52,078 nucleotides of DNA, from contig JAYOLW010000011.1 of the NCBI GenBank assembly GCA_038120515.1, positions 1-52,078 of the forward strand, read 5' to 3'. A program made the translations under genes and the position numbers. Below the pieces are notes generated by a model. The model had not been told where the DNA came from and ran no database searches. It saw only the letters and a program-made list of their open reading frames with translations. This document shows positions 26,345-35,412 of the stretch, piece after piece. Within the stretch, counting starts at the first letter, position 1. Each line of letters begins with the position of its first letter. Source of the DNA: JADHOX01 sp038120515 (lineage in GTDB: Bacteria; Pseudomonadota; Alphaproteobacteria; Rickettsiales; JABIRX01).

Positions 26345-27751
26345 TTGCTTAACAATTTAAATAAACTTACCATTTCTGGTAAATCTACTTATCCTATCAT
26401 TGAAGGCGGCAAAGGTGTTAGCGTTTCTAACGGAAAAAGTGCTGGAGCATTTGCAAGAGCAGGAGCAGTTGGTACATTTTCAGGTGTTAGCGGTGAATGG
26501 CTTGATGACAAAAACAAAATAATCCCTCTAACTTACAAAGGCAAAACCAGAAATGAAAGACATGAAGAATTAATGGTGCACTCAGTTGAAGCTGCATTAT
26601 GCCAAGCAAGAATTGCTAATGAAATTTCTGAAGGAAATGGTGCTATTCACATGAATATTTTATGGGAAATGGGTGGAGCTGAAAGAATTCTTACAGAAGT
26701 ACTGGAAAGAGCCAAAGGTATGATTCACGGTATCACATGTGGTGCTGGAATGCCTTATAAACTTGCTTCAATTTCCGAGCATTTCAAAGTTTATTACTAT
26801 CCAATTATTTCTTCTATGCGAGCTTTTAGAGCTCTATGGAAAAGATCATATTCAAAACACGCTAAATATCTTGGCGCTGTTGTTTATGAAGACCCATGGA
26901 AGGCAGGTGGGCACAATGGTCTGTCTAACGCAGAAGATCCAAATTCACCCGAAGACCCATATCCTAGAATTAAAGAAATCAGAAGTTTTATGAATTCAGT
27001 TGGGCTAGAGGACACACCTATAGTTATGGCTGGCGGAGTTTGGAACATTGGTGAATATGAACATTGGTTAGATAATCCAGAAATAGGCAAAATTTGCTTT
27101 CAATTTGGAACCAGACCAATCGTGACTACAGAGAACCCAGCTCCGGATTCTTGGAAGAAAAAATTGTTAACCCTAAAAGAAGGCGATGTTTTTCTAAACA
27201 AATTTTCACCAACTGGGTTTTACTCATCGGCTGTAAATAATGACTTTATAAAAACTTTACGTGAAAGGTCTGAAAGGCAAGTTGAATATAGCTCAGATGT
27301 TACTGATATTTACAACACAGTCTTAACATATGGTACTAGAAATAGAAAAATCTTCATAAAAAGAGATGATTTTGACAAAGTAACTTCATGGAAAAATGAA
27401 GGTCATACCGAATTATTAAAAACACCTGATAATACTGTAATTTTTGTATCTCTTCAAGAAGCAGAAGTTATAAGACAAGACCAAATCAACTGTATGGGAT
27501 GTTTAAGCTATTGCGCATTTAGCAACTGGACAACTAACGAAGAAATGAATTTTTCTACAGGCAAACTTCCTGACCCTAGAAGTTTCTGCATCCAAAAAAC
27601 TCTTCAGAACATAGCTTATCAAGGTGATGTTGTTAACGAATTAATGTTTGCAGGTCATAATGCTTTTCGATTTGCAAAAGACCCATATTACGCTAATGGA
27701 TTTATACCAACAACCCAGCAATTAGTTGATAGGATTCTTACCGGAAAATAA
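26345..27751 (+). CDS. Nitronate monooxygenase-like FMN flavoprotein with C-terminal Cys cluster
   Basis: An NPD/YrpB-type FMN barrel of 468 residues from the TTG at 26345; an in-frame TTG at 26333 would add four. It shows IIEGGKGVSVSNG at the N-terminus, GITCGAGMPYKLAS, a substrate-loop GGHNGLSN near residue 195, and TPIVMAGGVWNIGEY near residue 225. It is longer than classical 2-nitropropane dioxygenases (about 320-370) and has C383-x2-C386-x3-C390 near the end, which could bind an Fe-S cluster or metal. The real substrate is unknown; annotation of this group as nitronate monooxygenase is by homology only. Confidence 0.75.
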   Translation: MLNNLNKLTISGKSTYPIIEGGKGVSVSNGKSAGAFARAGAVGTFSGVSGEWLDDKNKIIPLTYKGKTRNERHEELMVHSVEAALCQARIANEISEGNGAIHMNILWEMGGAERILTEVLERAKGMIHGITCGAGMPYKLASISEHFKVYYYPIISSMRAFRALWKRSYSKHAKYLGAVVYEDPWKAGGHNGLSNAEDPNSPEDPYPRIKEIRSFMNSVGLEDTPIVMAGGVWNIGEYEHWLDNPEIGKICFQFGTRPIVTTENPAPDSWKKKLLTLKEGDVFLNKFSPTGFYSSAVNNDFIKTLRERSERQVEYSSDVTDIYNTVLTYGTRNRKIFIKRDDFDKVTSWKNEGHTELLKTPDNTVIFVSLQEAEVIRQDQINCMGCLSYCAFSNWTTNEEMNFSTGKLPDPRSFCIQKTLQNIAYQGDVVNELMFAGHNAFRFAKDPYYANGFIPTTQQLVDRILTGK

Positions 27752-27771
27752 CTTTTGATTTCCAAAAGTTA
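27749..27771. terminator. Convergent hairpin holding both stop codons (flavoprotein gene / lnt)
   Basis: The 9-bp inverted repeat taacttttg (27749-27757) and caaaagtta (27763-27771) has a 5-base loop. The left arm begins with the TAA of the plus-strand flavoprotein gene, and the right arm ends in the complement of the lnt stop codon. A short T run follows on the minus strand only. It is a plausible weak terminator, mainly for lnt. Confidence 0.5.
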
Positions 27772-29274
27772 AAAATAAGACATAATTTTTTCATAAATTG
27801 TCTGACCAGAATTTCCATATTTTAGGACTCCTTCTATAACTCCTGAATTATAAGGGTTTAATTTTTTTACAACCCTGCCTCTTGGATCAAGAACAGCACT
27901 AAAACCTAGATTTGTACTTCTTAAAACCGGAACAGAAACTTCAATTGCCCTAGCCCTTACGATATCAAGATGCTGATATGCTGCAGATAAAATTTCAAAA
28001 CCGCCTATTCTTTGAGTAAACCAAATGTCATTTGATATATTAACTATAAAATCAAAGTCATTAGTAAGAGTTGAGTTAGAATATAAAGCGTCATAGCAAA
28101 TCTGTGGTTTAAAATTAATATTACTATTACCAATTTTTATAGATTTTAATTTACCAAAAGAGAAACCCGATAAATTATTTGTCAAAGGCAAATCAAATAT
28201 TTTAAAATATGGTACATATTCACCAAATGGAACCAAATATCTTTTATCATAATAATCAACTAGCATAGCCTTATTATTTGTAACAAAAAAACTATTATAA
28301 TATTTATCACCATCAATTCTAGTTGCCCCTGAGAAAAGATAATTATAATTTGCTACATTGTCAGAAATATATTTAAAAACGGACAAATCATCTTTTATGT
28401 TAACCGGAAAATTAATACCCCCCTCTGGCAATACTATAATATCATAGTAATCTGACGAACCTTGTATCAAATCTATTTGTTTATCAAGATTATTCAAAGC
28501 ATTTCGATATTTAAAATTATGATGCTCAGTAATTGCTGGATGTACAATAAGATACTTAAATTCATTAGATATATCATCACCAGACTTTAAACGAAGATGT
28601 CCGTAATAATATATAGGCAATAGACAAGCAATTATAACAAAAGTACAACTTAGAATTGTCTTATAGTTCGAAAGCTTAAAATCCTTATCCACACATAAAA
28701 ACACCAAACCATACAAAAAAGTAATTAGTAAACTAGCGATATACACTCCAGTTATTGAAAAAATCTGAGCCATATTATCATTTACAAAGAAATGATAACC
28801 AAAAACACCCCAACTAAAGCCTTGAAAATCTATCAAAATAAGTGACGAGGACCTAATAATTTCGAAGACAAACCATAATATAACTGCCAAAAAATAAAAT
28901 TTTAACTTCGAAAGCCGAAGCCGCTTCTTTATTATATGCAGCAAATAAATTTGTGGTAACAAATAACAAACACAAAAATATATTGGTATAGCAAAAATAG
29001 AAAGGAAAAAGAATAACCAATATGTAGAAAAATCAACTAGCATAGAAAAAGTCATCCAATAGAAATTTGCTAGAAAAAATCCAACACCAAAAGAAAACCC
29101 TTTAATCAGCTTTTGCCTTAATTCTTGAATATAAAAATTAAAATGAAAAAAATAGCTAAGTACCAATAAACCAGCAATGACAAAATAGATTGGCGCTGTA
29201 GTAAAAAAAATCAGAATTCCTATAAAAAAGTCTTTACAAGAGATGAGATCCTTTAATTTAGAGATTTTAGACAA
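27769..29274 (-). CDS. lnt: Apolipoprotein N-acyltransferase Lnt
   Basis: Inner-membrane enzyme that adds the third acyl chain to lipoproteins. The 501 residues have about seven membrane helices in the first 230, then a nitrilase-like periplasmic domain with the catalytic triad E284 (LPEGGINFP), K344 (DKRYLVPFGEYVP) and C393 (QICYDALY). The residue after C393-Y394 is Asp where E. coli has Glu (CYE), a conservative change at a position reported as important. The later VNISNDIWF and RARAIEVSVPVLRSTN match the family. It ends the fur-miaB-ybeY-corC-lnt run. Confidence 0.93.
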   Translation of the reverse strand: MSKISKLKDLISCKDFFIGILIFFTTAPIYFVIAGLLVLSYFFHFNFYIQELRQKLIKGFSFGVGFFLANFYWMTFSMLVDFSTYWLFFFLSIFAIPIYFCVCYLLPQIYLLHIIKKRLRLSKLKFYFLAVILWFVFEIIRSSSLILIDFQGFSWGVFGYHFFVNDNMAQIFSITGVYIASLLITFLYGLVFLCVDKDFKLSNYKTILSCTFVIIACLLPIYYYGHLRLKSGDDISNEFKYLIVHPAITEHHNFKYRNALNNLDKQIDLIQGSSDYYDIIVLPEGGINFPVNIKDDLSVFKYISDNVANYNYLFSGATRIDGDKYYNSFFVTNNKAMLVDYYDKRYLVPFGEYVPYFKIFDLPLTNNLSGFSFGKLKSIKIGNSNINFKPQICYDALYSNSTLTNDFDFIVNISNDIWFTQRIGGFEILSAAYQHLDIVRARAIEVSVPVLRSTNLGFSAVLDPRGRVVKKLNPYNSGVIEGVLKYGNSGQTIYEKIMSYF

Positions 29275-29310
29275 TTGGTATAAATAAAACTTTTAATACT
29301 AACTACTATG

Positions 29311-30162
29311 TTATTCGTACATTTCAATAACAACAGTTTTTATAAACCTTGGATCCGCATCTTTGATATGAAACTTAATTCCAGATTGATGCTCTATTAC
29401 CTCTCCAGCTTTAGGGATTTTTTTACATATACCCATTAGGAAACCAGCTAGAGTGTCATAATCATCTTGATCTGACTGCTTTAACAAACTTATATCAAGT
29501 TTTTCTTCCAACTCTTCAATTTTAATTCTGGCGTTAACTTCATACATATTATCATTAATTGCCTCTATTTCATTCTCTTGGATATTTCCAAAAACTTGTT
29601 CAAACAAATCTTCCAAAGTTATCACCCCATCAGTACCACCATACTCATCGACTACAATTGCTATATTAATTTTTTTAGAGCGCATTTTCAAAAGCAAATC
29701 AACAACCTTCATTGAAGGCGGGACAAAAAGAATAGGTCTAATTAATTTATCAATTGTATGATCAGATGAATTAAAATGCTCTAACACATCCTTCATATGA
29801 ACAAACCCCTTGATGTCATCCAAAGCTTCATTATGAACAGGGATACGCATATGTTTACTTTTTATCATTAGTTTTTTTACATCTTTAATAGAAGATTTGA
29901 TATCAGAGGAAACAATATCAGTTCTAGGCGTCATGATATCTGATACTTGGTCATCAACCAAATGAGCAACATTTAAAATAATATTTTTTTGTTCATTATC
30001 ACCAATATCTCCATAAGCAGATAATGTTTCAGAAATTTTTTGTGACAATGATAAGTTAGAATTCTTTTTTGATAAGAATTTTACATAAGAATAAAAGTTA
30101 AGAAAAAATTCTTTTAACTTGCAAAAACCATTTTTCGGCTGGGGACCTTCTTCAATATTCAT
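29311..30162 (-). CDS. corC: CorC/HlyC-family CBS-domain protein
   Basis: A 283-residue soluble protein from the ATG at 30162; an in-frame TTG at 30177 would add five residues. It has two CBS domains (about residues 70-195, starting VSDIMTPRTDIV, with IAIVVDEYGGTDGVITLEDL in the second) and a C-terminal CorC_HlyC transporter-associated domain (DTLAGFLMGICKKIPKAGE). It lacks the DUF21 membrane domain, so it is the short CorC/YbeX type, linked to magnesium efflux or ribosome maintenance in other bacteria. Position between ybeY and lnt is the usual one. Confidence 0.92.
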   Translation of the reverse strand: MNIEEGPQPKNGFCKLKEFFLNFYSYVKFLSKKNSNLSLSQKISETLSAYGDIGDNEQKNIILNVAHLVDDQVSDIMTPRTDIVSSDIKSSIKDVKKLMIKSKHMRIPVHNEALDDIKGFVHMKDVLEHFNSSDHTIDKLIRPILFVPPSMKVVDLLLKMRSKKINIAIVVDEYGGTDGVITLEDLFEQVFGNIQENEIEAINDNMYEVNARIKIEELEEKLDISLLKQSDQDDYDTLAGFLMGICKKIPKAGEVIEHQSGIKFHIKDADPRFIKTVVIEMYE

Positions 30163-30239
30163 TAAAAAAATTAACAATTATACTGCAAAATAACATAATT
30201 TTTTTTAATAGTAAATATGATAAAATTTATAAATCAGAA

Positions 30240-30722
30240 TTATAATAATTGATAAGGATTTGAAATATTTAAAGTTTTAAGAATTTCTATCTCCAAAGAT
30301 TCCATTTGCCTTGCATCTTCCTCATTATCATGAGTATAGCCAAGTATGTGAAGAAAACCATGAATCAACAAATGAAAAAAATGATCCTTAATTAGCTTAT
30401 GCTGAATCTTTGCTTCACAAGTAATAGTTTCAAAACTAAAAACTATATCACCAAGATTTGTTTCTTCATCAATGTCATTATCAAAAATATTAATATCAAC
30501 GGCTGGAAAGCTTAAAACATTCGTTGAAGAATCCTTGCCCCTAAATTGATTATTTAAACTTTTTACTAAAACATCATCAGCAAGAACCACTGAAACAATC
30601 GCATTAGAAAATTGTTTTTGCAAATCAAGCTCACACAAAACAGATTCTATTACTTTTTGGAACTCATCCTCTTGAACTAAATCTGCCCATAAGTTTGACT
30701 TGTGCACAATACATACTTCCAT
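30240..30722 (-). CDS. ybeY: Endoribonuclease YbeY
   Basis: Zinc-dependent single-strand endoribonuclease acting in 16S rRNA maturation and ribosome quality control. From the ATG at 30722 it has 160 residues, the usual length; an upstream start at 30746 would overlap miaB. The zinc motif H-x3-H-x5-H is intact in LIHGFLHILGYTHDNEED near residue 120, and GKDSSTNVLSFP is the conserved substrate-site loop. It begins 4 bases after the miaB stop. PhoH/YbeZ, normally between miaB and ybeY, is missing here. Confidence 0.95.
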   Translation of the reverse strand: MEVCIVHKSNLWADLVQEDEFQKVIESVLCELDLQKQFSNAIVSVVLADDVLVKSLNNQFRGKDSSTNVLSFPAVDINIFDNDIDEETNLGDIVFSFETITCEAKIQHKLIKDHFFHLLIHGFLHILGYTHDNEEDARQMESLEIEILKTLNISNPYQLL

Positions 30723-30726
30723 TTTA

Positions 30727-32055
30727 CTATGTAACCAACTCTCCATTTAAGCTATATGGTCCAGAATTAGTAATCTTAACTTTCTGAATTGTATTATGCA
30801 AAGCATCATTATCACTATCAATACAGACAGATTGCAAATATGGACTTCTACCAATTTTTTGGGTATCTGATTTACGATCAAATAAAACCTCCAAAGTCTT
30901 ACCATAAAACCTCTTATTAAAATCAAGCTGTTGAGATGATAATAATTTTTGCACGATTTGCAAACGCTCGGATTTAACAGACTCATCGACCTGATTCTGT
31001 TTATCAGCAGCAGGTGTACCTGGCCTTTTACTATATTTAAAGGAATAGCACTGACCAAATCCGACTTTATCAATCAAATCTAGAGTAGCCTTAAAGTCCT
31101 CCTCTTCTTCTCCTGGAAAACCAATAATAAAATCAGAACTAAAAGCAATATCTGGCCTTGCAATTCGCAGCTTTTTTATAATATCGAAATAAAACTCTCT
31201 ATCATGTTTTCGGTTCATTAATTTAAGTATTTTATCAGAACCCGATTGAACAGGAAGATGCAAGAAAGGCATTAATTTTGCTGAAGTTGCATGCGCTTCA
31301 TATAATTCATCATGCATATCTCTTGGATGAGAAGTAGTGTATCTGATTCTTTCTAAACCATCAATTTTATCAAGCTCGATTATCAACTTACCTAAATTGC
31401 TAGTTATACCTTTGCTATCAAGACCATGATAGCCATTAACGTTTTGACCTAATAATGTAATTTCTTTAGTTCCATTTGCTACAAAACTCTTAGCTTCTTC
31501 AATTATATCATTAACAGGCCTTGAGAACTCAGCACCCCTTGTATAAGGAACTACACAAAAACTACAAAACTTATCACAGCCTTCCTGTATCGAAAGAAAA
31601 CCACTAACAGATTTAGAAATTTCATGCTTTGGCAGCAAATCAAACTTTTTCTCTTCAATAAAATCTAATTCAAGAGATCGAGTTTTTCTAGTTATTAAGT
31701 TTGGCAGATTATGATATGATTGAGGCCCAACAACAAAATCTACAAAAGGCGCCCTTTTAAACATCATATCACCTTCTGCTTGCGATACACACCCTGCAAC
31801 AGCAATAAGCATTTGCCTTCCTTCAGCTTTTAACTTTTGCTTAACAACATTAATTCTACCAAGTTCAGAATACACTTTTTCAGCAGCTTTCTCTCTAATA
31901 TGACATGTGTTTAAAATCACCAAATCAGCAGATTGATAGCCCTCAACTTCTTTATAGCCTAATGGCTCAAGCATATTAATCATTCGCTCAGAATCATATA
32001 CATTCATCTGACATCCATATGTAATCATACAAAGATTTTTTTGCGCTTCTATCAT
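30727..32055 (-). CDS. miaB: tRNA-2-methylthio-N6-dimethylallyladenosine synthase MiaB
   Basis: Radical-SAM methylthiotransferase that adds the 2-methylthio group to i6A37 of tRNAs. The 442 residues have the UPF0004 domain with Fe-S cysteines C15 (TYGCQMNVYDS), C51 (LNTCHIREKA) and a third in VAGCVSQ; the radical-SAM motif GCDKFCSFCVVPYTRG near residue 155; and a C-terminal TRAM domain. All six cluster cysteines are present. It follows fur by 22 bases. Confidence 0.97.
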   Translation of the reverse strand: MIEAQKNLCMITYGCQMNVYDSERMINMLEPLGYKEVEGYQSADLVILNTCHIREKAAEKVYSELGRINVVKQKLKAEGRQMLIAVAGCVSQAEGDMMFKRAPFVDFVVGPQSYHNLPNLITRKTRSLELDFIEEKKFDLLPKHEISKSVSGFLSIQEGCDKFCSFCVVPYTRGAEFSRPVNDIIEEAKSFVANGTKEITLLGQNVNGYHGLDSKGITSNLGKLIIELDKIDGLERIRYTTSHPRDMHDELYEAHATSAKLMPFLHLPVQSGSDKILKLMNRKHDREFYFDIIKKLRIARPDIAFSSDFIIGFPGEEEEDFKATLDLIDKVGFGQCYSFKYSKRPGTPAADKQNQVDESVKSERLQIVQKLLSSQQLDFNKRFYGKTLEVLFDRKSDTQKIGRSPYLQSVCIDSDNDALHNTIQKVKITNSGPYSLNGELVT

Positions 32056-32077
32056 AATCTAACTCAATTATAGGATT

Positions 32078-32494
32078 TTATTTTTTTTTAGGAACCACAT
32101 ACAATTCTAATTTATGATTAATTAGCTCATATCCGAAATTATCGACAATTTTTTTTTGTAAACTCTCCATTTCATCATTAAAGAATTCAATAATTTCTCC
32201 ATTTTCAAGATTAATTATATGATCATGATGCTCATCGTCAATCTCATATCGAGCTTTTCCATCACCAAAATCATGCTTTTCCACGATCTTTGCTTCTTCA
32301 AGCAGCTTCACAGTTCTATATACGGTAGCAATTGAGATTTTATCATCAATAGATTTTGCCCTTACATACACCTGATCAACATCTGGATGATCTGATGAAT
32401 CAGCAACAGCTTTAACAATCACTTTTCTTTGTTCAGTTATTTTAATTGAATTACTCTTACAATAATTAACAAATTTTTTAATAATATCAGTCAT
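32078..32494 (-). CDS. fur: Fur-family metal-dependent transcriptional regulator
   Basis: A 138-residue Fur-fold repressor with an N-terminal winged helix (TEQRKVIVKAVADSSDHPDVD, then SIATVYRTVKLLEEAKIV) and a C-terminal dimer domain with the metal-site run DDEHHDHIINLENGEIIEF. The C-terminal CxxC pairs that hold structural zinc in E. coli Fur are absent; the only cysteine is near residue 12. That pattern is seen in alphaproteobacterial Fur/Mur proteins, so iron, manganese or haem-linked sensing (Irr-like) cannot be told apart. The gene starts the fur-miaB-ybeY-corC-lnt run. Confidence 0.9.
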   Translation of the reverse strand: MTDIIKKFVNYCKSNSIKITEQRKVIVKAVADSSDHPDVDQVYVRAKSIDDKISIATVYRTVKLLEEAKIVEKHDFGDGKARYEIDDEHHDHIINLENGEIIEFFNDEMESLQKKIVDNFGYELINHKLELYVVPKKK

Positions 32495-32496
32495 TA

Positions 32497-33096
32497 TTAC
32501 TTTATATTGGTTTCAATAAAACTTTTTAAATCTTCTTTTGATGAATTGTAAAAGCTATGCGCAATATATTCACCATTATTATAAGTTAAATAGATATAAG
32601 CTGAATGACTAACCTGGTAATCATTATTATCATCCGGTTCATCTTTTTTTGCAAATACTCCATATCTTTTTTCAACATCCTTTAAAACAGCAACATCACC
32701 GGTTAAACCAACAAACTTTTGGTTAAAGGACTTTAAAAACTCCTTTATAACGGATGGATTATCACGCTCAGGATCAACAGTAATAAAAACTGGTGTTATG
32801 TTTTTTAAAACATTTGGATTTAACAATGCTAGAGCATCAGATATATTATACATACCAGTTGGACATATCATATGACAATTTGTAAAGCCAAAGAAAACCA
32901 ACATATATTTAGTTTTAATATCTTTATTTGAGAAAGAATCTCCTTGCTGATTTATCAATTCAAAGCCTCCTCCAATATAAGATTGTGTTTTATCCGACAA
33001 ATTATTTTTTATAATAAAAAGGGCAAAAATTGAAACAGATAGTAAAATTAAAGTTATATAGCGCATTTTAATCAAATTTATTACTTTACTTAGCAT
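32497..33096 (-). CDS. SCO1/SenC/PrrC copper chaperone for cytochrome c oxidase
   Basis: Membrane-anchored thioredoxin-fold protein that helps insert copper into the CuA site of cytochrome oxidase. With the ATG at 33096 it has 199 residues; ATG 33066 is an alternative start. It has an N-terminal anchor helix (YITLILLSVSIFALFII), the copper-binding CxxxC in FTNCHMICPTGM, the DPERDNP motif and the distal His in VSHSAYIYL. The divergent neighbour encodes a membrane cytochrome c, consistent with a respiratory role. The fur start is 2 bases downstream of its stop. Confidence 0.9.
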   Translation of the reverse strand: MLSKVINLIKMRYITLILLSVSIFALFIIKNNLSDKTQSYIGGGFELINQQGDSFSNKDIKTKYMLVFFGFTNCHMICPTGMYNISDALALLNPNVLKNITPVFITVDPERDNPSVIKEFLKSFNQKFVGLTGDVAVLKDVEKRYGVFAKKDEPDDNNDYQVSHSAYIYLTYNNGEYIAHSFYNSSKEDLKSFIETNIK

Positions 33097-33134
33097 CAAA
33101 ATATATTAAGTTAGTGCTTTTTTAATATTCAAAC

Positions 33135-33674
33135 ATGAAAAATTTAGAATCAAACAAAATTATTGCTAGTATATTGCTTGCAGGTTTAATTGCAATGCTT
33201 TGCGGTTTTTTTACTAATTTATTTTATCACCCTAAAACAAATTTAGAGAAACGTGGGTATGAAGTTACTGTAATTGACAATTCTGCAGCAGGTCAAGAAC
33301 AAGAAGAACAAAAAGAAATAGTTATTTCTGATTTAATGAAAATCGCCAGTTATGAAAAGGGTAAAACTCTATCAAAAAAATGTGCAGCGTGTCATTCATT
33401 TGAAAAAGATGGCCCAAATAAAGTCGGGCCTAATTTATGGAATATTCTTGGTGCCAATATAGCTTCTAAACCAGGATATTCATATTCAAAAGCTCTTGAA
33501 AGCATTGAAGGAAATTGGGGTTACGATTCAATGTATCATTTTTTAAACAATCCAAAAAAATATGCTCCCGGCACAAAAATGTCGTTTATTGGCTTAAAGA
33601 AACCAGATGATGTTGCTGCTATGATTGAGTTTTTAAGAAATAATAGTGATACACCGCTACCTCTTCCTAATTAG
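33135..33674 (+). CDS. Membrane-anchored class I cytochrome c (CycM-like)
   Basis: Carries electrons between the bc1 complex and cytochrome oxidase on the periplasmic face. The 179 residues have an uncleaved N-terminal membrane anchor (about 8-30), an acidic Gln/Glu-rich linker, the haem motif C83-A-A-C86-H87, KVGPNLWNILG after it and the axial Met M148 in PGTKMSF. This layout matches the alphaproteobacterial CycM/cytochrome c552 type. The C-terminus overlaps the next gene by 29 bases in another frame. It is divergent from the SCO1-like gene. Confidence 0.92.
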   Translation: MKNLESNKIIASILLAGLIAMLCGFFTNLFYHPKTNLEKRGYEVTVIDNSAAGQEQEEQKEIVISDLMKIASYEKGKTLSKKCAACHSFEKDGPNKVGPNLWNILGANIASKPGYSYSKALESIEGNWGYDSMYHFLNNPKKYAPGTKMSFIGLKKPDDVAAMIEFLRNNSDTPLPLPN

Positions 33675-35403
33675 CTTTTTCCTATTCGGACAGGTTTTAA
33701 AAGCAGATTATTCTTTTTCTTATTTTAATAATCCAAAATATTCTGAGGATTTTAAAAGCTTTGATTATGTAAATAGTCAAGCACCAAAAGGTGGAACTTT
33801 AAAAATTGGCACAGTTGGATCTTTTAATAGTATAAATCCGTTTATCTTATCAGGACAATCAGCTGATGGCCTATACTTAACATTTGATTCTTTAATGCAA
33901 AAATCCAAAGATGAACTTGGGTCTACTTATCCATTAATTGCAGAATCAATAGCCATTAATCAAAAAAAGTCAGCAATTGAATTTAAACTTAATCATAAAG
34001 CGAAGTTTCATGATGGATCTCCATTAACAGCTTCTGATGTAAAATTCACTTTTGATATTTTAAAAGCTCAAGGTCACCCAAGATATAAAATCATTTTTAG
34101 AGAGATATTAGATATCAAAACAATAGATCAAGATAAGATTATCTTCAAACTTGAAGATATAAGAAACAAAGATTTAATTATCCAAATTACCCAAATACCA
34201 ATTTTAAGTAAAAACTATTTCAAAAACCATGATTTTTCTAAAACGACAACAGCACCTATTTTAGGAAGCGGTCCATACAAAATCGCGGACACAAAGCCTG
34301 GAAAATCAATCACCTACTCAAAAGTCACTAATTATTGGGCTAAAGATCTACCAGTAAATATTGGTTTATTTAACTTCGAGAAAATAAAATATAAATATTA
34401 CCGCGATAGCAATGTAGCAATCAGAGCGCTAAAAGCAAAAGAATATGATTTTCGTTATGAAAATATAGCTAAAAACTGGGCTAATGAATATAACAACATC
34501 CCCAATCTAAATAAAGAATTGATAAATCATAACATCCCTGTTGGGATGCAATGCTTTACGCTAAATAATCGTTTAACAAAGTTTCAAGATATTAATTTGA
34601 GAAAAGCTCTGAATCTTGCTTTTGATTTTGAGTGGACAAACAAAAATTTATTTTTTGACAGCTATATCAGAACCAATAGCTTCTTTGAAAACTCAGTTTT
34701 TAAGGCAACAAATCTAAATTTAAAAACTGAACAAGAAATTTTAAATAGTTTAAACTATACAGAAATGTCAGTATTGGACATTAAGAACATATCAGCTTCC
34801 ATAAATGATGCATCCGGATATAATAGAAACTCCTTAAAACAAGCACAAAATATATTATTAAATTCAGGTTATAAAATTATAAACCAACAACTATTTCCTC
34901 CAGAATCTAACAAACCACTACAAATTGAATTTCTAATAAACTCACCATCATTCAAACGGGTTATCTTACCATTTATTAAAAATTTAAACAAATTAGGTAT
35001 CAACGCCTCAATAAAATTAGTCGATTCAAGTATATATCAAAAGAAACTTGAGAATTTTGATTTCGATATAACCGTAAATGTTTTCCCGAGATCAATTGTT
35101 CCAGGTAATGAATTATACTCTTATCTTCACTCAAAAAACAAAGATATAAATGGAAGCAATAATCTTGCTGGCATTGCTAATGATACTATTGACATAATAG
35201 TAGAGACCATACCTTCAATTGACAATTATGATCTACTCAAAACCTATACTTCACTTTTGGATAAGATGTTATTAAATAACTATTATGTGATTCCACATTG
35301 GTATATTAATGCATTTAGAATTGTATATTGGGACAATATTGAACATCCTATAAAAAATCCAGAATATGATCTTTGTCTAGAATGCTGGTTTGAAAACAAA
35401 TAA
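33646..35403 (+). CDS. YejA-like periplasmic peptide-binding protein (SBP family 5)
   Basis: A 585-residue extracellular solute-binding protein. It starts with GTG inside the 3' end of the cytochrome gene and needs that start to include its signal peptide (YLFLISFFLFGQVLKA). The mature start YFNNPKYSEDFKSFDYVN, then APKGGTLKIG, matches YejA, the oligopeptide/microcin C binding protein of the YejABEF ABC transporter. HDGSPLTASDVKFTFDIL near residue 120 is the general family 5 signature. No permease or ATPase genes follow; rodA converges after 9 bases. Confidence 0.85.
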   Translation: MIHRYLFLISFFLFGQVLKADYSFSYFNNPKYSEDFKSFDYVNSQAPKGGTLKIGTVGSFNSINPFILSGQSADGLYLTFDSLMQKSKDELGSTYPLIAESIAINQKKSAIEFKLNHKAKFHDGSPLTASDVKFTFDILKAQGHPRYKIIFREILDIKTIDQDKIIFKLEDIRNKDLIIQITQIPILSKNYFKNHDFSKTTTAPILGSGPYKIADTKPGKSITYSKVTNYWAKDLPVNIGLFNFEKIKYKYYRDSNVAIRALKAKEYDFRYENIAKNWANEYNNIPNLNKELINHNIPVGMQCFTLNNRLTKFQDINLRKALNLAFDFEWTNKNLFFDSYIRTNSFFENSVFKATNLNLKTEQEILNSLNYTEMSVLDIKNISASINDASGYNRNSLKQAQNILLNSGYKIINQQLFPPESNKPLQIEFLINSPSFKRVILPFIKNLNKLGINASIKLVDSSIYQKKLENFDFDITVNVFPRSIVPGNELYSYLHSKNKDINGSNNLAGIANDTIDIIVETIPSIDNYDLLKTYTSLLDKMLLNNYYVIPHWYINAFRIVYWDNIEHPIKNPEYDLCLECWFENK

Positions 35404-35412
35404 AAACTAAAT

